This document shows positions 49,001 to 61,000 of a stretch of 64,000 nucleotides of DNA, piece after piece. The notes under the pieces are model-generated. The model did no database searches, had not been told where the DNA came from, and saw only the letters and a program-made list of their open reading frames with translations. The translations under genes were made by a program, and so were the position numbers. The DNA lies in the NCBI GenBank assembly GCA_916700875.1, contig CAKAKS010000302.1, positions 250,388-314,387 on the forward strand, read 5' to 3'. This DNA is from Sebastes aleutianus (lineage: Eukaryota > Chordata > Actinopteri > Perciformes > Sebastidae). Position 1 is the first letter of the stretch, and each line of letters begins with the position of its first letter.

Positions 49001-52000
49001 GAGGAGAGGAGAGGAGAGAAGAGGCCTCTTTCTGCTGCCGAGCCAAGTGTGCACACATGGAAGTAATTAGATGTGGACTGCCAGGGAGTCTGGGCCGTGG
49101 CGTAATTGGGGGACTAGATCACTTTAAACACAGCAGGGACATCCTCACGTAGTGAAAGTCTGGCAGAAAAATTAAAGGACCTCGATGAAACACCCGACTA
49201 AAATGTTTAAATCTGAAGCGAGATGGATACTTCAGAAGCAGCCTTCCACTACCTAACACCATGTGACGGTGGTCTTATGGGACTGAGCGCAGGCAGCAAC
49301 ATGCTGAATCGAGCTGGAAGGCTCAGGCATGGCAGGAAAAAAAGAAGGTGAGTGGGACAGACTGTAGAAGACAGAAAACTTAAAACTCAAAAGCTCCAGT
49401 TTCCACGGCTCAGATTTCTTCTCAGTACTGGATTTAGAATGAGAGGAAACTGGGAAAGATGCGGGGGTTGAAAATTAGGATTGCAGACACAGAAAGTCAG
49501 GAAAAGGCCCTACTTTCCAAACGTGATTACACAATCTAAACCCACAAAGACTGGAGAGACGACGTAGCGTAGGGAAAGTCTGGGCTGGGGCCCCGTCTGG
49601 CTGGGAAGGTGTCTGAATGAGACCGGCACAGTCAGGGTCAACGCCACACTAAGTCAAAGGAAAGGAGGGGAATCATATTCCAGATTTTGGCTAGTATTTC
49701 ATGGGTGGAGTCTGGGAAATGAACCCAGTGTGATGACACGCAACACACAGTGCAAAGTACAATACAAAGCTGCAGCTGACAGCACACCTCTTTCTACAAT
49801 CCTGTCAGATACCGACTCAGGATCTGATACACTTGCTCTCTTTTTCCACAATTTTAAAATCTGCACAGCTTACGTGGAACGCACTTTAATCATCTTTATG
49901 TGACGTGAGGCTCATGGCTGTTATTTCTGTGTCTGGTCAGTTTCACCATCAAACACTGACTGTTTTATCCATTTCATGTGTCGACGCAAACAGGAAACAC
50001 GCCACAAAGAAAAGCGTGCACTTCACTGCATACGTGAATGGCATATTTATGTGGTCTTGATATGAAGGACAGAGCTCGGCAATAAGGCTTACCCTCTTCC
50101 CCGGGGCAAGTAAAACGCCACGTCAGGCTAGTAAATCTAGCAACTCACTTGCCCTATATGAACACATGGTTGTTTTCCTGAGCTGATGATGGAAGTAACT
50201 AAGGAGTGAGCTATCTCGCTTCCCTCTCGTCTCTGTTGAGAGTTGCACATGCGCAGTACAGATCGGGCACTCGGCGGGAAAATGACGGCGGGTAAAGACA
50301 AAATTTATGAGCCGAAGCTTTTCAATTATCCTGAAAACAGGAGTTTAGTTGGGTGTCATTAAGAGGATGTGGGCGAAACTCCAGATTCAATTACTTAAAG
50401 GTAGGGTCGACGATGTTGGAAAAGAAGCATGATTTGAAAGTAGCATCGCCTCAGGAGCTCCGTCTAAACCCACCCCCTCCCCTCGGGGCTCCTTCCAAGG
50501 CAACGCCCCCCACACACATGCACGAGCACCGCCGCATCGTAACTACTTCACAGACACAGAGCGGAGAGAGGACCTCAACTCAACAACGCTACCTCATGAC
50601 AAGTAACCGCGGCAGTGCTACTGCAGGGCTGAGTTTTCTCTTCCATTCTCCAGTGAACAGGCAGCGGCGACGTGCTTTGAGTTCAGGCTGATGCACGCCA
50701 AGGTAAAGTACGAGCAGGGAGGCAGGGAGGCATCTGATTGGTTCTTTCCAAGCGCACCGCGAGGCAGTGAGCAGTAGACGTTTTTACAGGATTACAGCAG
50801 CTACAGATGACGGCTCTTTTCCGGTCCTTTTCCAGAGCTCATCAGTAATGGATCGCTGTCGGGGTGTAAAGACCATTTCAACCAATATAACAAATAGTGG
50901 ATACTGGATAACATCGTCAACCCTGCCTTTAATAAGGATTAAACATGACAACTAACTTTGTGGTCTTTGTTGTTATTTGATAACAGCTAATAAATAAAAC
51001 AATTTGTACAGGGGCTTGTGAGAATTTACTTCAAGCAAGTAGATTTCTGCCCATTCTTTTGCCCAAAACATTAACGTTGAACCCTCTAGGGTAGTTCAGT
51101 TTTGGGGGAATTTGTTATTGGAGGGACATTTTTGTCTCAGTGTGCAATTTGTGTGCAACAGTGAAATACTGTATGTCTTTGGGATCAGTATTGGGAAATA
51201 CTGTATACTTCTGTAGCTCTAACTAAACCACACATTGTAACTGTAACATCATTTATAAAGTCTCAGATTTGATTATAAACCCAAAATTGGATTATAAAAT
51301 ATCAAATATGTCCTGGTAAGCTAGTTTTCTTTGTTGTATTCCTGGTTTTTTTTGTATTTCATTCATCATGTTCTTCTTAACATGTTACTTGTTGTTAACT
51401 AGCAATCTGCACGCAGAGCCATTATAATACAGCAAACAGAAACATAGTACCTGAACTCCCCTTTATTTTTTTCCAATCAAACTAAGGCTCTCAACAACAG
51501 GTGGCATTACAACGGCACTTCATGCCTATATTATGCTGATTATTGGATTCTGTTTAAATGAGCTGTCTCATGTCTGTTTGTCTTCAGAGCTCCAGGAGGG
51601 CTGAATCATTTCTATGTTATAATAATATACGGTGGCTGTTCTCCTTCACATCTGTCTCCTTCATATAAGCCGTGATTCTGGCGATGCACTGGCTAATGTC
51701 TTCTGCAGATCTTATATGTGAATGGGTGTGTTGGCCCGTGTGTGAGAGCTATTAAGTGGAGGGAGTACCGTCTCCTGGAGCGCCGCTGTGGTTGGATGAC
51801 TGCACCACATTACATACTGAAAAGAGCAAAAACGCTTTAAAGTTGAGATCATAACACGGATTTTACTTTCCAGCGGATTTTCCCTTTAAATCATCGCCTC
51901 GGAGTTCATTAGCAGGATTTATGATCGCTCATTGACTCTCCTAGCCAGTTAGCTTAGCGTCTCAGAGGCAGCCGCCCTCTGTTTAGCACCACGCCTTTGT

Positions 52001-55000
52001 CTTTATGGATCTAACACATTCCTCAGACTAGAGGTGGCGTGTTATTAAAAATCAAAGTCTTTTGGTAGTCTTAATGAATGTGAGGCATGAAGAGGCTGAT
52101 GGTGGGCCCAACGTCAAAGAAAATGGAGGAACTTAACAACAATCCAGGATCAAAGATGACTCATCTTTTGTGGAATCTAGCTCTGCACAAAGTAGTAATT
52201 CAATAACTGTAATTAACAACGTGAATGAAGACACACTGTGCTGCCATTAAATGTATTCAGCATATATGGATTCAGCCAGCTAAGAGAACATTCAAAGTTG
52301 ACTTTATCCTTCGCTGTCAAAGCTCTGAAACCTAATTTAATATTGAACGCCGGCCTTCAGGTGCGTTCCAAGACAGTCAGGAAGCGTATAATTTTCCCAT
52401 GCAGCACTCGCTCCAGCCAGAAGAGCGAACTGAGGTGAAAAACAAGACAAAAAAGAAATGGGGGAAAAAAAGTCTTTGTCTTCGAGCTTCTTCTCGTCAG
52501 AGTGTTTCATGTGACATACGAGTGAGAGCTCCCTCTTCATAATGTAATGATTCACTCCATGAGGAGAAAGACAGATCTGCTCACAGCATGAGACGGCAGA
52601 GGGAAGATATCTTCGTCATATATCGTATATCATATATCTGGGAAAGTGAGGGAATAAAATAAAAGATGTGAAATCCAGAAAATAAAAAAGTAGGTGACGT
52701 TACGGTGGGATTATTCCCAGACACTTTTTTTCCTGTAAAGAAAAACATACTGTGCATTCCTCAACTGCTAAGTAAGCAAGCCTAGTAGACAAAAAGACAC
52801 CATGTATGTCCATGAAAACATGTTAAGTCAGACTCAGACACATTTTTCATAGTTTTACCAAATTACAGGTAATAACTGGTAGTGGGAAAATTATAGTAGT
52901 CTGCCCTTTTTTGTCTTGCAAGCTGAAAAGAAAAATGTCTTTGTACAGGCATAAATATATCTGTCAGACACAAAAGGAAAAAAGAAAGAAATTAAAAGAA
53001 CAAACGAACGAAAGATTGAAAGAAGATTTTGCCCTCCGAGTGCCCTGTGACCACCCACCCACTCACTCCCGTCTGTCTGGAGATGACGCATCTTCAGACC
53101 CCCTCCCTCCACGGCGTCCTTTCAGCCGCAGCCGCACCCTCCCGGCACAAAAACAACAAATTACAGCCCTACAAACCACAGTTCAAAAAGCTCCCCAGCT
53201 CACTGAGCTGAAAGCTACTGCCGACATCATCTCTTGCCATATAGATGTTGGCCAATCTGTGATATTCTGGTGGAATCACAAAAAAGCAGTTTAAACCAGT
53301 CTGACGGAATCAGACCCAAAATCCGTGATGATGCTCGCTGAGTCACTTACACTGTGATTCAGACCCAGACAGTCCAAATCAACCCACTGAGATTTAAAAA
53401 TGGATGCCACAACATTTGTTGGTCGACATGCGGTAATTTTCATAGTCATTGTCAACTACTACAGAAGTACGCATGGCGATACCATAATGAGTCGTGTTTC
53501 CACTGGTGGAGTTTTCTTATAATGTAACTATGACGCACTGTGCCGGGTTTAAAAAGTAATTCCATGAGTATTCCTCGATATAGTATATCACTACTATCCA
53601 AAGCCATCTTTAATGACTTGAGAGAACTGTGACTAAACAACATTGGGTCCAATAAACGGTATACCCAGTTTAAAAAGAGAACGGCTATCATCACATGGCG
53701 TGCTTCCCTTCACCATCAGCTCCAAAGCAGGAAACCGCATCGACTGGCCCTGACACTTAATACTTAACACTACAACTCACACTGCAGCTTCAACAAAGGA
53801 AACTCTCACAACTGTAATTAAATGTAGAAACAAATCTGTTTTGATATAAACATATTTACTCAAAACATCTATCTGTCTTGCAACTTTTTATTGGATCTGT
53901 CAGCACATAATTAGTCCTTATCATCATCTTGTAGTCACCGAGAGGGCGCCAGGCAACCAGCAGAGACTCCAGGAAGAAAAGAAGTCCGACACATAATTCC
54001 CCATAAAACCTCAACGTGTTATATGTTGTATATACAGATCAAAAAGACAAAATATATTGCGTTAATTAGTGAGCTTTAGAGTTGCTGGCGGGGGGGATTT
54101 CCTTACCTTCAGACTGAGACTAACTGTTTCCAGTCTTTATGATATGCTAAGCTAACCATTGCCAGATAGGAGAACAGTATCGATCTTCTCACATAACTCT
54201 CGGCATGAAAGCGAATAAGCGTATTTTCCAAAATGTCAAACTATTCCTTCAAAGTGCTTGCTTCAAGTAATCTTTTTAACAGTTGAGGACTCCAACATAG
54301 CCCTGATATACTACCAGCTTGTCAAACTGTTATGGCTAGTATAAATCTGTTGTGGGCCTCTAGTTTTTGGCCCGTAAGTCCAACATTCCCACAGCTTTTG
54401 TACGATTTTCACCAACAATATCTGCATCCGTTGGCTCGTAGCGCAACTTTCTTCAGCAGCTATTTGTTGACCCTCTGCCCTTTCGGCTGGGCATGTAACA
54501 TAAACCCAACTCTTCTGAGCTTATTTGCTGAAACTGGCTACCTATGGTGTGATATTATTATTGGGTACGAGGGCAGTGAGGCTCAACCATACACCCAATG
54601 TCCAGCCTGGAAAACCAAAACAAGCAGCTAAAAGTAGGGATGCACCGATACGGGATCGGATATCGGGCCGATACTGACTGAGATAGCTGGATCGGGTATC
54701 ACTGACGATGGATCCAATCTATTAAATTCCATTCTGTTTATATACTATATACATTATATACTGGAAATTAAATTAGACCAATTTTTTGTTGCATTAAAAA
54801 GGTTTACACTTGAATTGTCCTGTTAATTTTGAAGATTTGTTTTTACCAAGCTACTGGTGTACGATTTATTATTTTAATAATAAATAAAAATTCAAAGCAA
54901 TGTTTAAGTCAAGCCTGATGTTGCCTTTCACATAAAAGAATGATCCCAGTCACTTCCACGCAGTGAGGCATACAGCTTATTAATTAAACACTGGTATCGA

Positions 55001-58000
55001 ATTGCTACTCGGTATCGGCTGATAACCAAAGCCCAGATATCTGTATCGGTATCAGTGCATCTCTAGCCAAAAGCGGCATAGAGCTACAGTGCCGGGTGTT
55101 CATTCTCAGTGGGTTCGGCACTATGAGTGACCCTTCCATGTTACACACATATGATTAAATGTTATTATCAAAAGTTTCACTTTACACTTTCTGGTACTTT
55201 ACGTTTCACACTAACAGGTTTAAGAAGTATTTCCATGAGTATTCCTCAATATAGTATATTACTACTATCCAACGCCATCTTTAATGACCTGAGAGAACCG
55301 TGACTAAACAACACTGGGTCCAATAAACGGTATACGCAGTTTAAAAAGAGAGCAGCTATCATCATGTGACGTGCTTCCCTTCACCATCAGCTCCAAAGCA
55401 GGAAACCGCATCCCCAAATACGCCTACCATCGACTGGCACTGTGAGACCACATACCACACCGAGGGAGAGAAAGCGACGCATGATGTGGGTCAGAGTCCT
55501 GCAGCTGAGCCAGACGTTGGGAGTAAATGACATAATCACTGCCTTTTGAAAACACAAACCTGCGTACGCATTCCTCCTCCCCCTGCAGAACTCTCTGTGC
55601 TCCTTCAACCCCCAGAAACTCTGAGCGGCCTCGGCCTCGGCCTCGGCTATCCAAACAACAGTGCTGCCCTTTGCCAGTGTCCGCCACTGTCACCGAAGGC
55701 ATTCATTACCTCGCTTAAAACAACAGAAACCGGACAATGAGCAGCCATCGTCGGGAAGATCCGATCGTAAGGAAGTTTATCTTATTATCTAAATGAAACT
55801 CTGCTTTGCACAATGGGATTTTCACATGTCATGGAAATATGCGGTGTGGTTTCCACGGCTCTTGGGTGGGCACGAGTCCAGCGTTGCCCTGTCACTCCCC
55901 TTTGGCAGAAATGTTTGTGGAAAGAGAGCCAGAGAGTCAGGCAGGATCTTGGCACAGATAGGGATGATGTCATATAATGACTGCCTAAAAGCCTCGGCTA
56001 TAGGGGCCGGAGGGCAGGCAGGTAGAGGAAGGAGTGCTGACAGTGCTCTGTGGAGATTATGTCAGATACCTGCCCTCAGGACACTCAGCATTCAGCACTG
56101 GAGCGCGTGGCAGGTAACGTCTGTAGGCTGCACAGTCTCAGGCCATGGCGGCAGGCAGCGCTGCACTGGCAGAGGCCGTGTTATTCTGTTTACCCTGGCT
56201 AATCGCTACAGCTACAGGGTCCTGAACGGTGTGGGTGCAGTCCCTAGCGCTCGCATTCCTCCGCGCGGCTTTAAATAACTGCTCCGTTTCTCCCCCTCGC
56301 TAAGCAAATGGGAGGAGAGTGTTAAAGATGGCAAAGAAGGCTGTTTGTTTGAGCTGGGTTCAGTACACTGCTCTCAAGCACCAAACACACACACACATGC
56401 AAATATACACACTGTTCCCTTGTGACGTTAGAAAAAACATCTAATTGCTGCTTTGTTTTCATAACTTCATTTGCTGCGATGCAGAATTGTTTCTTTTATG
56501 GAAAGTGATGCCGTGGAGGAGTCTTATTTCACGGGAAACCCCTGCTCAGATCATGTGGATTTTCTCTCTAAATGAGTGTTGTGACGCAGTCCTGACAGAA
56601 GTGACTGTGGATTTAACCCTTTTAACAACAAGTTTTCATATATCTATCACACTGTCGGGCTGTCAGACTGCTTCGAAGTAGGGAGACACCATGTTTTTAA
56701 GATTTCACTTGTTGACTCTCCTGTGAATAGTACCTGGATTATTTTTACGACAAGGTGTTCTTTTTGAAAATGACCAAAAAGATTAGGCTAATCTATTAAT
56801 ACATACAGCATTTTACATGTTCATACAACCTTTCATAGCCTTTACAGTCTGTCTACATAGTGATAGTGTTGTGAAACAGTGGTAAAAGGTTAATGAGAAG
56901 GGCAAACCACAAATAACCCTGTGTTATTTCCCCAACATGCATAAATAGACAGGGAGAGGTGACAGAATGTGCATCCAGAAATATTAAAACACACCCTTGT
57001 AAAGAGGTGATGATCAACTTGCAAATACACATTATAAATGTGCATATCATCAAAAGGAAGAAGCTTTCATAATGATTATATGAATGTGCATGAGCCTCCC
57101 ACACATACGTGTGTGTTTGTGTTTGCGAGGGTGTGAGTACGGGAGCCGTGCCCAGCTTCGCCTCTGAGTTCAGTCCAACCTGTGGCATAAATACGGAGTG
57201 CTGCAGGTTTTTGGTCGCCCGTGTTAGACCGCCTTCTCCAAAGTCTGGCACGAGAGAAAGAAGAGTGTGTGGGGAAGAGCAGAGGGCTTTGGAAGGTAAA
57301 ATAAACTCAACCTCCTAAATAGAGAGAAAGCAGAAACCGGCTCTGTCTACTGTATTTGACTGACTTGTCTTCGCTTTCAGGCTCCCATGGACCTCTGACC
57401 CATGCCAGAGGGAAAACCAAAACAAACCACAGGGCTACTACTGTCACTTTACTCTAAATAGAGAACCACATGGGAAATCCTGAAATAGCCATATCCACTT
57501 CTCATGATGCCCATTTTAGGGGAGACAAGCCCAGACCGGGATATGATAAGACCACTTCCTGTGCTACATGGAGCCCCGTGCTTTTAGTCACTCCAGAATA
57601 AAAGATTAGAATCTAGAGTCGCCTGGACGTCTGGAGCCCCGATGAAGAGGAGATGGTGCTGAGATGCAGAAGAGAGACAAGAGGGCTGTCTGGGGGCCGA
57701 GCAGTTACTGTCAGTAAGGCTGATAGATGGGATGCCTCTGCGCTAGCAACGGCAAGAACAAAATTTGACTAATTCTTGTCTGAAAAAAGGCCTAGAAATA
57801 GGACTCAGCAATATGGAGAAAGTCCAATATCACGATATCTTTGACCAAATACCTCGATATGGATATTGCAATGATATTGTAGGGTTGGCCGTCGATGAGA
57901 GACTTTTGATAAACAATCAGTAATGTGGATATAATGACTAAATGGGTAAAGGCAAATAATAGAACAGCTAGAACAGTCTGTGTCAGTCGATGTATAAACG

Positions 58001-61000
58001 CTGATTTTTTTATGTAGACACTTTATTTTGAAAGGATATCTTTATATATCTTTATAGTATAACTCTTCCTTTCTCAAGTGTGAGACAGACGCACATAAAC
58101 TTAAACACCCACTCTCTCCAAGGAGCAACAAAAAGAAACTTTCCCTATTTCACCCTATCCTGCAATTTGCACCAAGCTTTCAAACGCTGAGGATAAAAAA
58201 TAACAAAAACAAGTCGGCCGTTGGACATTTTGTCAGCCAAACACATGGAGATAATTACAAAGACAGTCTCCATCTGCCGGTAAACAGATTCAGGTCCCAT
58301 AAAGACATGGAAGAGGACGTGCCAAGGTTCATTCAAGGTTTTTAAACTTTTGTGATTTATAAAATGGAACTTGCAACCATTCTCACATGCCTCGAGACGC
58401 ACTCATTCTTTTATTCCTGACATAAACAATAATGGTGCCTGCGCCCCCACAGAGCCCGATGATGACTTACATACAAGAAAAAAGCATATCAGGCCGTAAA
58501 CGCCATCTTTTCTCCGCCTGCCAACATGGCTGGGAGGCTTTCAAGTTTCCGTGCTTTCATCCGTTTGAGGAGGCGCACAGTGAAATGTAAATCTATTAAT
58601 GGCATATGGATTCCCTGGAAACATATCAGCAGAACATATCTGGTATATTTTACCTTCATTGCAGTGATGTTATGCATATTAAATATGTTGAGCAAGTGTT
58701 GACTTGTTAATGAGAAAGTTGCAGTGTATACTAGAGCTCAGAGAACATGTGTAAAATAATCACATATTGTGCTATGATGTACACTTAAATGGACCAGTGC
58801 TAAGTCTAACTGTTACGTACTTAACCAGAACAGATCTTCTATCATCTCTGACTGTCTGTGTGTATGATCTCTTGAATAAGAACAAAAGCGCTGCCTGTCA
58901 TTTAGGGGATTTGTCCTCATGTACAGCATGGATTTTTTGGCTCGTAAATGTGCTGTTTAGGGTGCCTCTCATCCCTCTCATCGCTCTCAGGCAGCTGTTT
59001 TCAGCAGAAATGTCACATAATTCATCATGAGGGGGACATAAATGTCTGTATCACATGTTTCATGGCAATCCATCCAATAGTTACGGAGGTATTTTGCTCA
59101 AAACCACAACCTCAAGATGAAAAGTCAGATGACCAAAGTCATTAAGATCCATCCTCTGGGTAGCATGATTGTCTGTACTAAACATCATAACAATCAATCC
59201 AATAGTTGTTGAGATATTTCAGTCTGGACCAAAGAGGTGGACTGACCAACTGACCTACAGACTGCCATCCGCAGAGCCACGTGGCTAGCATGGCTAAAAA
59301 TATCAAACATTAAATCTGAGATTTGCTTGCTTTTCTCTGTTTCATATCACTGTAAAAAGAATGATTTGGGTTTTTTGGACAGCTCGTCAGAAAAAGTGAA
59401 CAATGTCAAAACAACTGCTTGGAAGCACAAACCTCTGCCAACACTGACATGTACTCCACTTTGCTCTACAGCTGTATAACCCTGGAAAATCATTAATCCA
59501 ACTTAAAGGGTAACTTGGGTATTTTTTCAACCAGGACCCTATTTTTACCATGTTTTTGTGTCTAACTGACTGATAGGGACAACAATTTCTGACACTTGTC
59601 CAGTATTAAAGGGAGAGTGATGTAGATGGCTGCAATATGGTGCTATTGGGGCAAGCTGGCACCGTCATTTATTCTGCTCCTTTTTGCCATGACAGGCTCA
59701 GATTGTTATTTTAAGTGTCTGACATTATGGAACGAGTATCCCTCAAGGAGAAGTGTCGTTCTGAAATCTGGCGAGGTGACGTGTTGCCGAAAGACAACGG
59801 TGGAATAGTGGTACACCTTGTTGTGTTGAGAGTACAGAAAGCGTAGCTTAGTGTTATCTAAAATATTTTCAATGTCACGGCTGAATATTTAGATGATTTC
59901 GACAATGTGGATGAGGTCTTTGAATTCCAATGGTAGTCCGTATTTATTTGAGCCAGAGTATACGGATATTCAGATTTCACAACGACTTCTCCTCGAGTGG
60001 GATTTGGACACAATAATAAACAGAGCAGATCAAGCAAAAGATAGGAAAAGCTTGTATTTCTCTGTAGGGTCCTTTCCATAATGATGTCAGACATTTATAA
60101 TAACAATCTGTTTGTCAGTGGCAAAAACTAAATTTGAAAAATTGTTGTCTCCATAGTGACACAAAAACATGAAACAATATAGTCCAGGTTGAAAAATACC
60201 AAAGTTACCCTTTAAATTTAGGGTTGCGTTTATTTCTGATACTGTAAAATGCTGTTAGGATTTAAATACATGTTTTTGGAGCAGATTTATACCATGTAAC
60301 ACCAATGTCCCCAGTTTCATATCTCCGGGCTTTCAGTCACTTTATCACGTCAACCTACCCAATGAACTTTCTCTCTCTATTACTTTCAAGGTAATGGCCA
60401 TAAAAATTATTCATCTGTTGGCAGAAATCCCAGATCATTACTAAAACCTGACTGTTTCTTGGTCCGCGTCCTGCCTGTCCAGCAATTCCAGCCAAATTCA
60501 GACATTACTGATAGTGAAAAAGTCCTTGAACATACAGAAGCACACTTACTGAAACTGACAGGAACTACATTTCTTTTGAGGAAAGGGTTTCCTCAGATTG
60601 GGCCTCGCTGTGCTGACATCAGCCTGCAACAGCTCAAATATGGAAAAGTCTTTATATTGTTGCTGCTACAGCCATGGCCGTTTTAACACGGGAGAGAGAA
60701 ATTTCCACTTGTCCGCACACACATTCCAGCCCGCACACTGAAACACATCTCCTCTCCGAGCTGAACCCTCTATCCCCTTGCTGCAAAAAAATCGTACATT
60801 TATTTAGATCTTTTTTTTGCCTGTGAAACCCAGGAGACAGGTGACTGTAGAGCTTCACTATCCAGACCAAATGTGAAGCAGCATGGAGGTATCCCAGGAA
60901 TCTAAAAATGTCTCTCTTGAATTATTTGACACTGAAGCTCCAAAAGGTGACGCACCACAAAGAAAATCGGGGGAGAAGAGGGAGGACTGGTGGCCATCTG

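Noticed and set aside
52911..53294. Plus-strand frame of 127 codons, Lys/Arg-rich at its start
   Set aside because: Low-complexity A-rich start, no domain, lies in ltbp3 intron 1 without splice context.
55793..56278. Plus-strand frame of 161 codons inside ltbp3 intron 1
   Set aside because: No recognised domain, no signal peptide, no clear splice or poly-A context. The length is possible by chance in GC-richer sequence. It would need transcript evidence.
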